Assembly (NCBI GenBank): GCA_029817715.1 | Contig: JARUPY010000534.1 | Span: 4,528,501-4,592,500, forward strand | From: Melastoma dodecandrum | Lineage: Eukaryota > Streptophyta > Magnoliopsida > Myrtales > Melastomataceae | Reading direction: 5' to 3' | DNA: 64,000 bases | Shown here: positions 36,071 to 48,079 of the stretch, piece after piece | How the letters are laid out: every line of letters begins with the position of its first letter | Position numbering within the stretch: position 1 is the stretch's first letter | Program-made: the position numbers and the translations under genes | Notes under the pieces: generated by a model | What the model saw: the letters and a program-made list of their open reading frames with translations, nothing else | The model's database searches: none | What the model was told of the DNA's origin: nothing

Positions 36071-36099
<29 letters not shown>
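36071..36099. repeat. (CT)n microsatellite in the RPT1 leader
   Basis: About 14 CT units on the + strand, hence (GA)n on the RPT1 transcript strand, 17-45 bp upstream of the ATG. GA tracts in plant 5' leaders are common binding sites for BBR/BPC factors; a regulatory role here is inference. Confidence 0.7.
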
Positions 36100-36101
<2 letters not shown>

Positions 36102-36655
36102 GGATTTCAATTGATCGACTAAAATCGAGCTGACAGAGAAGCCAAAATCCGAGGTCTCTTGGACAAGGAGGTACTACTTTTGCTCCCCCTGCTTTGTCTT
36201 TGAAGGCTTCATGATCACCTTAACTTTGTCTTAAAAGGTAACTGGGCTTGGGCCCACGAAAAAGCCCAACAACGGACGTCTGCTAGAATATGGTCAAACA
36301 AAAGGTCATGATCAAAATTTCAAACATCATGGCAACTGCCGATTGCAGAAACAGGCAAAATGCTATTTCAAGAACAAATGAAATAAGGAACAACATGACA
36401 GAAAAACCAGCAAAAAATGGGTTGGAATTGCCCTTTTAGTCATAAGTCGTAGAGCGGACAAATCTAGTCACATTTGACTGCAATGATTTATGGACTTAGG
36501 CTCATAGCCCCGGAATCAATTTACTATATAAACAATGTGTATACAAAGCGTAGGGCGGAAAGGGTCATGTGCTGGTGTGAGCTGTGACCTCCACGGTCAC
36601 TGGGACGGCTCTGAGATAAAATAAAAATGAGGAAAAGAAGATTTGGGATTGTGTT

Positions 36656-38899
36656 CTATTCGCCTTCTGCAATGAAGTTTGACTCTTCACCTTGGCAGAG
36701 GTACTCGTCGCACAGGGAAGCAGAACCCCAGTCCTTCCTCAGCCGTAGGATGTCTTCTGTGAAGGTTGAGCCCGATGTTCCTATGAACACACTGGAGAGG
36801 GCACAAATTGTCTTGTCCAGCATAGCATCAACCTTCAGAGAAACAGATCCAGAAACGTAAGATAGCATCCGAAGGTGCAAAGCAATCACAATTCAAGAAG
36901 AAAAGGTCAAGCTGTTTGCTGAAATTAATACACAATGGATATCTGCTTTAAGTCGGAAGCAATACTGTAGACGAAATCTTGATGAGGCAGCTAATTGTGC
37001 ATGAAACTATAATATGAGTTCTAATTAGCAGATGAACTCCTGATTAGACAATTTTATTGCTTTAAATAAAGGCCACACCTGTGAGTCTCCATCTAGGCCA
37101 TGCCTGTACAGCAGAGCATCCCACTTCTCGGCTGAATTGCGTTCAGGCCTCTTAACAAGAGGAACAGGCTTCCCGTCAATAAACGTAAGCATCTGTAACA
37201 GGCCAGTTTCACTTTCGGCTGCATCAGTAGATAGATATATAACAGGTGCATGAGCTCTTTCAACCACACGCTTGATGCAGTCTGCAGCTTGAGGTATAGG
37301 GTAAAAGCAACTTGGTTTCTTGGCATTGCTGAAAAAAGAGAAGTGGTCAATCAGATATTAGTCTTCCCTCAACGATGTTCCATGGATGATGATAGTTGTC
37401 CAAGCCAGAAGTCAACAAGTAGAAAATCTGACAGAAACCTCGATCCTAAACAATCGATGGGTCTATAAAGTCTATTACATAAATATTCATTCATGTAGAT
37501 GCAGCATTTTTTATTACACCAAAAACAATACTCGAAAAAACAAGCACGTCTAAAGTAACACCTGATACAGCCTATATAAAGTGCCCAAGTGCTCACAAAA
37601 TCTGAGAAAATAGAATACGAACCAGAATTTCAGAAAGCCATGCCGGCGGAAATGTAGAGCAATAAAGCCCTTCCCCAGGAACGTCTGAACAAACCTCTGT
37701 GCAGTGAGTCGTATCAAACGATTGGGTTCGATCAAAGTTTTGCACTTGTGAGCAATTGGTCCGCCAGATTGCATCACCCAGTCCTTCTCTACATCAGCAA
37801 AGAATACATCCCCAATAGCAATGACATTGTCATCTGCTGTAAATTTAGCTTTCACATCCTGTATGGTCCTCGTTTTAGGCTCTTTAACATCCTCATCCCA
37901 TGGGGACTCGGGCTTCCCCAGTGAGATTCCCAGATCCTTCAATTTCTTAACATGTTCGTCATCCATAAAACATGGTTGCGGCATAGAGAAATAACAAATA
38001 AACCGATCAATGCGCAAATGGTTCTTCTTAATCTCTGCAAATTCCTTGAAGGGCACAACCACCTTTCTCCCAACACAATGATTGATACTGTCTATGTCCA
38101 ACACCCTATCAAACTGGTAATCGACACTTGCACTCGGAATTACCAATGTCCGGCCAAGAACAGCAGCAAAGAACATGTGCTTTTCCAGACAAATGAGATG
38201 ATTCGACATCTGGCCAGAGGTACAGATTGCAAGTAAATATTTGTCTGGCTTCGGTTCCCACTCGATGGTCTTTCTATCCGCAACATTCTGATCGAACTTC
38301 CTGCACCTATCGTAACTGTTTATACCAAAGTTGACATCATCCTTATCTCCGCCACTCGCTTCGACCGATGAGTTGCCCGGCTTATGTGGCAACAACAGCA
38401 CTTCCTGGATATCCCTATTGAACTTCATCTGCCTGGCTATGGAAGCTTTAACATCCTCAAAAAACGGACCATATTCAACATGTTTCGAAAAACCGGCACT
38501 CGAATTGCCTACACTCAAGGAACTGGCATTATGGAAAGTATCTGAACCAGACAAAGCAGAGTCCCACAGGGTACGAAGTTCCGACCTCTGCTGCCGCAAC
38601 AAGAACAGTGCTCTCAACTCTGATTCCCTCATCAGTCCCCCAGTGGAGTCCCTCTCATTCGAACCAAAAACGTGTTCTTTGAACAAAAGCACGACGACAA
38701 CCACCGACAGAGCAACAAGAACCGCAAGAAGGTGACCCCTCTTGACCTTAGCCATGGGGCGACGCTTCCGGGGCGCTCTCGAATCGAGATCCTCGATGTC
38801 AAGTGAGGATCTTCGGCGATTCTGAGAAATGGGTTTGGTGTCGTTCTGGTGAATAAGGTGTTGGCCGTCGTCTTCTTCGTCGGAGGAATCTCTTTCCAT
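36656..38899 (-). CDS. O-fucosyltransferase-family protein (GT106/DUF246-like), 3 exons
   Basis: Golgi type II membrane glycosyltransferase-like protein of the plant O-fucosyltransferase family; the acceptor is unknown. Exons: 38899-37623, 37328-37079, 36832-36656. They sum to 1,704 nt, or 567 aa, and keep one frame. The cytoplasmic N-terminus is acidic then basic (RAPRKRRPMAKVKRG), followed by a signal-anchor helix (about 56-73, LLAVLVALSVVVVVLLF) and a stem region. The catalytic region begins with KYLLAICTSGQMSNHLICLE. A conserved HFRRHGFLKFC lies across the exon 1/2 junction, corresponding to the nucleotide-sugar loop of the family. Later signs are VIYLSTDAAESE and SSVFIGTSGSTFTEDI. The C-terminus ends FIAEGE. 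No lesion is seen. Confidence 0.9.
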
Positions 38900-39422
38900 C
38901 GTTGCCCGATGACAGAAGCGGCAACAACGGGAGTTTTCTTACAAGATCCGAGGAAGAAGAATGATACCTGAAGATGACGACGACGACGACGTTGCTGCTG
39001 CTGTCGTCGCCGAGGCGTTAGTTCGGAGGTGGGAATGCCCAAACTGCCAGAGGCTTGGATGGTTTGTGGTTTCTTCGCCTGGATCCTCTTTTTATTCCTT
39101 TCTCATGAAGACATCAGATTATATAATTGTTTGCTTACCGATTTTGTAAGCAACAGTTGTGGTTTCGATAATGCGATATTTCCCTTTGCAAGATCTAACT
39201 TCGGTTTCCCATGAGTAATCAAGTGAAAGGGCACATGCCCTAGCGAAGGAAAAATAAAGGGGAAAACAATGAGATGGGGATCTGAGGCTGGGGACTGATA
39301 CCTACTTCCACTGCAAAAGATGCAGCCACCGCTGAACATTCCAAAGCATAGATTTCATCCACAGGGAAGCCATAAGATTGTCCTGCTGACCTCCAGAAAA
39401 CAACGCCTCAATACACAAAGGC
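38900..39422. other. Intergenic: O-fucosyltransferase promoter region with a (GAC)n tract
   Basis: This lies between the O-fucosyltransferase ATG and the last codon of the NUMOD3 pseudogene, both - strand. A short GAC/GTC repeat (about 38975-39010) produces an acidic ORF on the + strand, which I read as a low-complexity artefact. Confidence 0.4.
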
Positions 39423-41808
39423 CTACTCTATCCCAGCCACAACGAATTTTCCGCAAACCCATTTCTTCTTTGTTGCGAGGGTCCGATTGACCACTCCCTT
39501 CTCTTTAGCAGACTCTGCATGTCTGGCTTCAATCACCTGGGGATGACTCTTGGGTTCCACGGTACTGTTCATTGTCACTTGATCGTCATATTTAGTTGGA
39601 CCCAGTTTCCCATCCGCTCTTGTCGACTCCAACACTGCAGGTCTCGAATAAGCAGAGAGAAATGCATCTCCTTTCTTTAGCGAATTGTGCAAGGTGAAAT
39701 CCCCAAATGCAAAGTCCTATCCGGTAGCAGTTACATTCGTTTGGTTTTTGCTGTTGGTAGGGAAATAAGAGAATCTGTCTGTCCTGGAGTGGCCAGCAAC
39801 AGCTGAAACATCGGGATTGTGACAGGATTCCAGGAACTGAATTGCTTCCACGACCAATTTCCTGGCTTCTATGAGGGAAAGATGTGCCTTCGGACTGGTC
39901 ATTGCAGCCAGTTCGAGCGAATCAGCAGCATTTTCAGCTTGGGCAATCAACAGTCTGCCAAAAACCCGCGCCAAAAAAGCTATAATAAGGAATCAACAAG
40001 TGAAACCAGTGAGAAGAATCAATGATCGAAGGAGCTAACCTTGCACGTTCCACAGCCTCGACAACCTTCTTTTCTACAGCTGCTCTCTGTGCTCTGATGC
40101 TATTTATCATTTCCAACTTAGAGCTTGCAAGAGGATCATTTTGCCGAGGTGTATTCCTTTTGGCTACTTTAGGCTTCTGAACCTTGCTGTTCATTACGGT
40201 CGTAGAAGCAATTTCATTACAATCAGAAGCATTATTGGACAATTTCATCCTCCGAGACTCCTTACTATAACTGTTCCTTAATTTTCTACGGGTTCCCACA
40301 GGCGTACCATAGTATTTTTCCATCCCTTCGTGAACCCTTTCCCGTTATTCCAGCCATAAAGAGATTGACATGCCAAGAAGAACTTACAAAACGTGGCAAT
40401 AATAGCGAACCTAAAATAAGTACAGATAACGACTAAATTCCCAGTTAGCCATTGAACAAAGGAATTTGAAAAGAATGCAACCATAAAAAAGGAAACGTCT
40501 TAGTGAGAGAGCACTAACAGGGTCTTCCCATTTTGTGGCAATGGCTTCTGCAATCTTTCTTCTCTGCTCCAGAGATTTAGGAGCTCTCTTGCAACCTTTC
40601 TGTCTAGCCAATGACTTACGTTGCCTGATGCTCTCTAACCACTGCTGCTCAAGCTGTTCACCAAAATCTTGTATGAATTCCACTGGAATTCTCCCTCACC
40701 AACAAGACCAGTTTGTGACGTCTCTGCAATCAAATTCTGCCATTCATAAAGACAGGACTCGTGTACTCTTAACCTATGGTGATGTCTCCTCCATGCCTAT
40801 TGCAAGCTTCCACCTATTTTTACTTTTGTCTCGTCACTGTTGATCAGAAAACAAAAGAGTAGGCATTACGGTTCCTGCATGTCCTTTTCTTTGGTAAGAG
40901 ACAAATGCAACAATGCAAGACATCTTTTGGAGAAGCTGCTAAACTATGTTAAAACAATGGAAATCACAAGTCCCCACCCAGAAAATTTCAGCATTTAGTT
41001 TCAGAATATGAGATGAACATTAGTTTGATACAATCTAATGTCAGCAAGCTTAAATAGAGGAAAACCAGCTGCCACACCATGCAAGGATTACAAAATGCAC
41101 CAACCTCTGTGCATGTCCAAAATATTTCAGCTTCACCTTTACGTGCCCACAACGAAAAACAACAGAATTTCAGATGATGTCATGATTTATTGTTGGGACT
41201 GCACAATTTTCAAATTAATCAATGCAAGTCTGATCAGCATATTTTGTATACACTTAAACATCACCTTAGGACTCCGCATTGCAATCTTTGTTCTTTCTTT
41301 GATACGCCTGATCGTTTCTGAAACCATTTTTTAAGCTGCTGTCAGAAACAGAGAGCTTGATTTGTGAAATCGAATTGATAAATCTCCCGTAATCAATCTG
41401 TTACAACAAACCGGCACTGTGCTTCCTGCCTTTTTCCCATGCCGTGCTCCCCTTATAGGCATTTGATATCCTCAGTCACCTTAATCTCTCTTTATGATCC
41501 AAGTCCACTTCAGTTGAATCCTCGCCAATAATGCGATTACGGAACGGAAGTTGAGCTAAAGTCATTATCCAAGTCTACAATTTGGTATTAGTCATATCCA
41601 GCATCGGCCTGAGCCAAATGCTCGGGACCCAGTGTTGCAACTGCCTTGACGAAAACCTTCACCTCTCTATTTCGCAAATAAACACCCTGAAATCTGACTC
41701 TCGCAGGAAACTTCACAAACTTCCAGAGCTGCCGGTATCTCTTCTCAAATCCAAATCTATACAGCTCAAAAGCTGCTCCACTGCCTCTACGGATCTGACC
41801 CCTCAAAG
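39423..41808 (-). pseudogene. NUMOD3-repeat (At1g53800-like) gene with several in-frame stops and a frameshift
   Basis: The conserved exons are intact at their splice sites but the frame is broken. Recognisable exons: 41808-about 41588 (EVKVFVKAVATLGPEHLAQ), about 41560-41412 (DHKERLR, stop, LRISNAYKG, TAWEKGRKHSA), 41317-41265 (TIRRIKERTKIAMRSPK), 41136-41105 (VKLKYFGHAQ), 40836-40519 (SDETKVKIG ... YEWQNLIAE ... EQLEQQWLES ... RAPKSLEQRRKIAEAIATKW), possibly a 23-nt exon 40410-40388, 40336-40040 (MEKYYGTPVGTRRKLR), 39954-39423. Lesions: TGA at 41476-41478, TAG at 40797-40799, one missing base near 40661, TAG at 39717-39719 with homologous sequence (TKKKWVCGKFV) continuing after it, and probably TAA near 41588. 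The family's function is unknown; NUMOD3 motifs are DNA-binding modules of homing endonucleases. I could not place the first exon. Confidence 0.8.
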
Positions 41809-44507
41809 CACCTGGATAAGTTTGTCATCACATTAATTAATAGGCTACATATGCTACAAGAAATCCAAAAGCAGATTCCAGCCAAAGCTAATCTTTTGCT
41901 TGGGGAAGCATTGGAACTTAAAAAAGCAATCCAAAGAGCAACATTTCTCATTGTTCTGGCTATACCTCAGCCTTAAGAACTTAAAAAAGTGAAGACACAA
42001 AGTTCACATGTGTCTTGTTCACGCAAACTATGTCTCCTCCAAAACCCTTTGCGGGTAAATAGAGGACAGGCGATATGCATAACAGCAAAAATTCAGGAAA
42101 AATTAGGAAAAAAAAATAATGAAAAGAATCACAAATTACATGCGGCCCAAATGATGAGGCCGTAGGCGGTGTCCCAATCCAGACAACCAACTTTAATCCG
42201 ATAGAGCCATTGTTTCTGGGAATTCTACAAACACCTTCAAAACCATCCTTACAGCCCAGAATTCCAAACGAAACACGCTATCGTTCAGCTGATGACTTCC
42301 TTGAAATGTGCGACAACGAATTCCAAGCAGAAAAGTATCATAAAAGGGAAAACAAACTCGTTTCCGGGAAGGATTACCGATAGCCCGCATGTTCTCACCC
42401 AGTCAACCAACCCGCGACCGCAAAAAGGAACCCAAATCAACTTTCTACCGCTTCCGGTTCTCGAGGATGTCCGTTCTGTACCATCGTCATGACACTCGCC
42501 GGAGAGATGAGGAAATGCTTGCGGTTGAATTATGCTCTCCTCGACCTTTCCCTGTTTGCTTTCTCCTTTTGCCTTTCTTCAGGTTTGAGTGGAGTTGTGT
42601 TGGGTAATATTAAACCGCAAGAGGAGGGAAGACACGTGGCGGTCTGCCCGTGATGGTAATTTTGGGCCTGAAAGAACGTTGGGCCCAAAAATCGCGATTA
42701 TGAAATTGGACCCGTTAATTTTATTTGGGCTTGAAGGTGGCCCAAAATAACCTTAAACGCCTTTCCATATTACCTTAGGGGGGTGTTTGGTTTAAGAATT
42801 AAGAATCCTTAAATCCAAAAAACACACGGGCATTCCGTGACTCTTGGTGATTCTGTACACCAAACCCAACTTCAGTTGGTAATATTAACTACCACATAAC
42901 CAATGCTTTGATAATATCGGGAATGGTGGTGTTGGTGGTATTGAGTGGATGGTGAAATGAGTGGGAGTAGTTTCCGCAACAAAAAGGTGGGGGGGGGGGG
43001 AAGAAGTGGTCGGTCAATCAAGTCCCCCAGCTCAGGACAGGACACGCTCTCGGATACTAAAGTCAAGAAGATTAAGCCCTCTCTCAACTCAAGTTTCTTC
43101 TCCTTTTTTCTTACCAATGACTTAACTTTTCTTGAGATAAACTGAATTCTTCCGGGAAATCAAATCAAACAGAGCGTGAGGGAATTGTACCAAAATCAGG
43201 CACCCCAAGTGGTAAATTTATTTTTTTAAAAAAAAAAAAATGGGAAGCTTCTTCATCCATTTGTTGATCGGGTCAAAATGAAGGGGCTACGCCTACGCCT
43301 AAGAAGCCTTTGGAACGATCCCCCATTGTTTTTGGTACACCCAATAACACGATGCAATGTTGTGATTTCCACGTAGAGATGACACAATAAAAAGAGTCAT
43401 CACAGACATTATAAGATAAAATGAATTTTTTTTTTAAGTGATTGATAAATAAAGAGATTTACTTCGAAGATGATGAGACGTAAGCCGCGGTCGGGTAAGG
43501 CTAAAATGGCGTATATATAACTTTAAGCGAGTATTATTTCGTACTTTAAAAGGGAAAAAAAAAATAAGAACCCTTTACAAAACAATAACAAGTTGGAGTT
43601 TTAGAAAAGTTCAAACCAAATAATTAGTCAGTGGGGGTCACCCCCTCCCCAACAAACAAGTTGAAGGTGGTGGAGCCTTTCTTTTTGGTCGTCCTCGTCA
43701 ATTTCAATGCGCTAACGACACGGGTTGAGTCCCCTCTTGTCTGCCATTTCTTTTTTATTTTTTAAGTCCAAAGGAGAGTCAACAAATCAAAATTCAATCC
43801 AATCCTTGTGGTGCCAATCTATGCGGACATGATAATATTCTATACTTCAAAAAAGAAATTAGGACAGGACAGGACAGGACACTCGTTTGCTTTTGCACAC
43901 GTATAGAAATACTTATAGGAAAAATATCATTTTTATAATTTTAATGTAATTGAATTTTATCCGTTATATAGATAAGCCAAATGAAACCGATTTTTCTTGT
44001 CTTGGTTGAATTTTGAAACTTTCGGATGGAAACGAATTTAACCAAATAATGTATTTGAGTTTGGGTTTGGATTCGAGTCATACAAATTCTAACCAAGTCG
44101 AATACTGAATTGAATCGAGTTCTTTTCTTTTATTTTTGTATTAAAATATATAATATTTATTAAGATAATCACATGCCATTTCTTTAGAAATTCATAACTT
44201 TGTTTTTACTACCCACGCATTTTCGTTTAACCAAAACAAATTGAGCCAAATCGAAATGTTTTGGTTTTGGTAAAATCACGTCACACATTAATCAGATTTG
44301 TTTTGGTTAAAAAAGCAAAAACAAAAAAAAAACAATGATTTGCTCTTTTTTGGCTTTCCCTTTAAATTGATAATAAAGGAAAATTTATTTTTTATTTTTT
44401 ATTTTTATTTCATATCCAAATAATAAAAATATACACGATATTTTGCCTTCTCGAGTATGTATTTCTTCCAAAATTTTAAATGTGTCAATTGAAGTACACA
44501 TTAAGGT
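41809..44507. other. Intergenic, including the upstream region of the NUMOD3 pseudogene
   Basis: The first exon and promoter of the NUMOD3 gene should lie in about 41810-42600, but I could not define them. Short repeats include a run of 12 G at 42989-43000 and four AGGAC units at 43861-43880. From about 43400 the DNA is strongly AT-rich. No other gene is supportable. Confidence 0.4.
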
Positions 44508-44515
44508 ATCAAGAT

Positions 44516-45196
44516 TAGGAGTAAGCAAGTTCCAGGATAAATAGGACGTGGAACCTGAAATCTAATCTGTAATGGTAGGTTCCTTATTTTTAGAACCTAC
44601 TTTATGGCTCAAAGAACCGCCAACAAACCGATTCGCCCGTTCTGGTACACTTTCACATTAAATCCGCTACATTATTCCAATCAATCTAAAAAAACCTCGA
44701 GCATTAATTAAATCAATCTGAAAAACCTCAAACAAATTGGTCCAGGCCTGGCTAATAGGGCAAAGGCAAAGGTACAGCGGGGTTCAATATGAGAAAACCT
44801 CAACCGAACTGGTCAAAGCCTGGCGAAGAGGGTAAGGGCAAAGGGATGACGGGTTCATGTATCCATAAAAAGACTTGTCGGCCACCATGCGCAAAAATGA
44901 TAAATCTAAACAAGAGATATTTATAACTTTAAAATAAAAATTATTTATACCAACAAAGAATAGAGATTATATAAAGATATTAAAAAATATATTATATAAA
45001 TTATATATTGAAATATATTGTGTCGGGTTCAGGTTCTCCATGTTGGTTTCGAGGTGAAAACCTGAAACTGTACTTGGTACTGCCGGTATTTAAAAATTTA
45101 GGACTTAGAACCTACCCGGTCTATTAGATAACCTATACTGACACCGACACTATAATATCGGTTCTTGGTTTTACCCAGAACCTGTGCCCACCCCTA
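44516..45196. mobile_element. Non-autonomous hAT-type element (681 bp) with perfect 8-bp target duplication
   Basis: The element starts TAGGAGTAAGCA and ends TGCCCACCCCTA, whose reverse complement is TAGGGGTGGGCA. The 12-bp terminal inverted repeats therefore match at 9 positions. It is flanked by identical ATCAAGAT octamers at 44508-44515 and 45197-45204. An 8-bp duplication and a TAGGGGTG-type terminus are hallmarks of hAT elements. The two ends share further loosely inverted GGTTC-containing sequence. There is no transposase ORF. Near 44715-44870 a roughly 70-bp segment (AACCTCAA...CAAAGG...GGGTTCA) is tandemly duplicated with divergence. Confidence 0.85.
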
Positions 45197-45432
45197 ATCA
45201 AGATATACCGGATGGCGTCACACTTTTATTGAGAGTGATATTATGTTAATTTACTTAGTAAACAAATAAAAATTAATAATAGTTCAAACACAAATAAAAA
45301 AATATGATTAAAAAAATAAATCCATTTACTTTTTAAAAAATAAATAAAAATGTAATTAATACTAAAAAGAAAAAGAAAACTTTCTCCTCTTCTTCCCATA
45401 AAGTCAAAGTCTTTGGATTACCAAAGTGTCGA

Positions 45433-45440
45433 TATTTATA
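45433..45440 (+). promoter_or_regulatory. Possible TATA box of the ATL RING gene
   Basis: GATATTTATATTC lies about 95 bp upstream of the ATG at 45535. The position and sequence are suitable for a TATA box. AT-rich flanking DNA makes a chance match possible. Confidence 0.35.
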
Positions 45441-45534
45441 TTCCCCCACCCCTCGCTTCATTGGAATGCTTCTCCTCGGACGACTCTCGACTTTGAGCAT
45501 AAATCTCTTCTAAGCTGATTCTTTTTCTTTTTTA

Positions 45535-46452
45535 ATGGGGGATTCGCCCGATTACTCCGGTGATGGCGGCAACATGAAGGCCGTCATGATAACCGGTAAG
45601 ATCATGGTCCTGGCTATCGTCGTCCTGCTCGTGGTCGTCGTGGCGGTGCTCTTCCTCCATTTGTACGCGAGGTGGTTCCGGTGGAGAGTCATGGAAGAGG
45701 AATCATCCTTTCATGACAGGAGCAGCAGGCGGCGACGGCGGTTCGTCTTTGTGCCGGGTCAAGACCCCACCAACGTCCCCAGAAGAGGGCTCGACCTGGC
45801 TGTCCTGAGGTCAATCCCTGTCGTGGTCTATCGGCCAGAAGATTTCGAGGAAGGCCTCGAGTGCGCGGTCTGCCTTTGCGACGTGATCGAGGATGAGAGG
45901 ATGAGGATTTTGCCGAAATGTAACCACGGGTTCCATGTCGGGTGCATTGACATGTGGTTTCAGTCTCATTCTACCTGTCCGCTCTGTCGGAACCCTGTCC
46001 ATATGGGGTATAGAGGATTGAACAAGGTTCGTGGCGGAGAATCCTGTCGTGCTGAGAGCTCTTCGGTCAGGGATGAGCTTTCCGAGAGACGGACCAATGC
46101 CGAGGCTTCTTACTTTCCTGTTAACATGCTGAGCTGGGGAGATGAGGCTCGGGTTAGGTCGACCAATGGCATTCTGGATAGAGCGAATCATAACCATCCG
46201 CCCTGCTTTTTTGGGGAGTCATCCTCGTCGATGTGTGGAAATAGGCCTGGACAGAACGCATTGGTGATCGAGATCCCGAGGCAAACAAGCGAGGATACGG
46301 GATCGCCATTGACGAGCGTTGGTCCACCAGACAACATGAAATCTCCGGTCTCAGGGAGGTTGGGGTCATTCAAGAGACTGTTGAGTCGGGAAAGAAAGGT
46401 TAGTCCGCGCCGCCCAAATGGCAACGCCACGGCCGATATTGAGCAAGGGTGA
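45535..46452 (+). CDS. ATL-family RING-H2 E3 ubiquitin ligase, intronless, 305 aa
   Basis: Membrane-anchored E3 ubiquitin ligase of the Arabidopsis Toxicos en Levadura family. A single exon runs from ATG 45535 to TGA. Residues 17-45 form a transmembrane helix (VMITGKIMVLAIVVLLVVVV). A basic patch RRRRRF follows, then the GLD motif (RRGLDLAVL, about 85) and a RING-H2 finger at about 110-152: ECAVCLCDV, LPKCNHGFHVGCIDMWF and STCPLC, with the Pro after the third Cys pair and the conserved Trp three residues after the fifth ligand region. The C-terminal half is Ser-rich and presumably disordered. All eight metal ligands are present. Intronless structure and domain order are typical of the family. 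Confidence 0.93.
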   Translation: MGDSPDYSGDGGNMKAVMITGKIMVLAIVVLLVVVVAVLFLHLYARWFRWRVMEEESSFHDRSSRRRRRFVFVPGQDPTNVPRRGLDLAVLRSIPVVVYRPEDFEEGLECAVCLCDVIEDERMRILPKCNHGFHVGCIDMWFQSHSTCPLCRNPVHMGYRGLNKVRGGESCRAESSSVRDELSERRTNAEASYFPVNMLSWGDEARVRSTNGILDRANHNHPPCFFGESSSSMCGNRPGQNALVIEIPRQTSEDTGSPLTSVGPPDNMKSPVSGRLGSFKRLLSRERKVSPRRPNGNATADIEQG

Positions 46453-48079
46453 AGAAACACGACTCAGTCATGTTGACCGCCATCAATATGCCAAGTTCAT
46501 CATTCATGTATGTACAAATGTATTCGTTCCCGCATTTGCTGATCTAATGGATTATAATTTGACTTACGAAAAACAGTTACGAGTGCTTAGGACATGATTA
46601 TATATTAGACTAGGGATAGATGGAATAACGAGTGTTCGCTCCGAAAGTGACTGCGGACAAGCCGGATCCAAACACGTCAGAAATCTCTGGCACTACGGGT
46701 CAACTGGTGTCCGGAGGATTTGTGATGGATTTGTGATTGTGTGGTCGCCGTATGAAATGAAAGAAAGAAATGAAGACGGCGGATGGGCAGCCCGAAGCAC
46801 TTACGGATGCCATCGACGATGCCTTCGAGAGTGAGCAGGCATAAGAATAACTATTTATACTAAACTAGACCTACGTATATACGGTAATATAATATTGCAC
46901 ATATATTACGCTTCCTTTGCTGTCAGTATCAATGGAATATCTCCTTTCCATATTGAGTAGACTAGGCAACAATCTCCTTCCGGATCCCGAGATCTTCTGG
47001 AGCCTTCCTTAAGAGCTGAATGTCGCTTCGCCTGGTATGTATCCGTGATCACCTCCTTCCTGAATTTTCCTTCCTTGGGCCTGTGTTATGGACCATCGAT
47101 CCACAGATTGGGCTGAGATCTATGACCCAGAATTTCTGTTGCTAAACAACGAGTTAAGCTTATATATTAGATTAGACTCATTTTTCTTTCCGACGTAGGA
47201 TTTTGGATTTGCACCGTTTGGATTACCAACCCTTTTCAAGAGCTATAGCTAGTTCGTGGATTTATACTAGAATTGTCTTTCATGCAAGAATAAGAAGCAT
47301 CATCATCCCCCTCCATTCACGCGGCCCTCCCGGTAGGGGGAAGTGAAAGAACCTTCCCCTTCAGCCTGGAAGGGAGACGCATTTTTTATGGGCTTATGGG
47401 CTCGGCCCAGTAACGTAAACTAAGGGCCCAATCACAGCCCATACGACTCAACTTCCATTCTCATTTCTTAGTTTCGTAGGGGAGTTGTGAATAGGGTTTC
47501 CAAATCCATTTTGTCCACCTAATTTGCTTGCGGGTGTTGAAAGAGAATCTAATTCGGCACGCTTTTCTGTCTGTCGGTCCCAAAAAGAAAGATAAAATGA
47601 AAAAGGAGGAATGGGTTCGTGTATCACAGTAGTCCCCTCCCCTCCCTAATTCCCGTACCAATCACAGCTTTACCAATTCCATGTGCGGTCCATATAATTT
47701 TGTCTATGATGTGATGGAATATGTCTCATTTTTTACATAATTAAAAACCGATCTTAAAGCGCTCGCTTTGGCCAAAAGAATAAAGATCTTCATTCCTTGC
47801 TTAAATAGTTCTCGACATCATTGGGAAACACAAATATATTTTTTTAAAGTTAGTGTGGAAAATTTTACAATCACCGTTGCAGAACATTAAGTTTTATTTT
47901 GAATTTAGTATTTCCCACAAAATCGTACGAAGAGCGAGTGTGTGTGTGAGAGTGCTTCACAGGATAGAGAATACGACATTAAACGTTATTCATACTCACG
48001 AGAGACATATATATCCAAAATCAAAACGTACTTGTATTATATATGTCATCTTCTTACAAAATAACCCACATGTTTTAGA
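46453..48079. other. Intergenic between the ATL and PME genes
   Basis: It contains the ATL 3' UTR and the PME promoter. A TTAAATAG motif near 47803 could be a TATA box for the PME, but a leader of over 200 nt would follow. I see no gene or recognisable repeat. Confidence 0.4.

Noticed and set aside
36627..36860. + strand ORF over the last exon of the O-fucosyltransferase gene
   Set aside because: It is the antisense shadow of a conserved exon (FIGTSGSTFTEDI on the - strand).
42775..42875. Short inverted ends GGGTGTTTGGTTT ... ACCAAACCC suggesting a MITE
   Set aside because: Only about 10 bases pair and no target duplication could be matched, so it is too weak to call.
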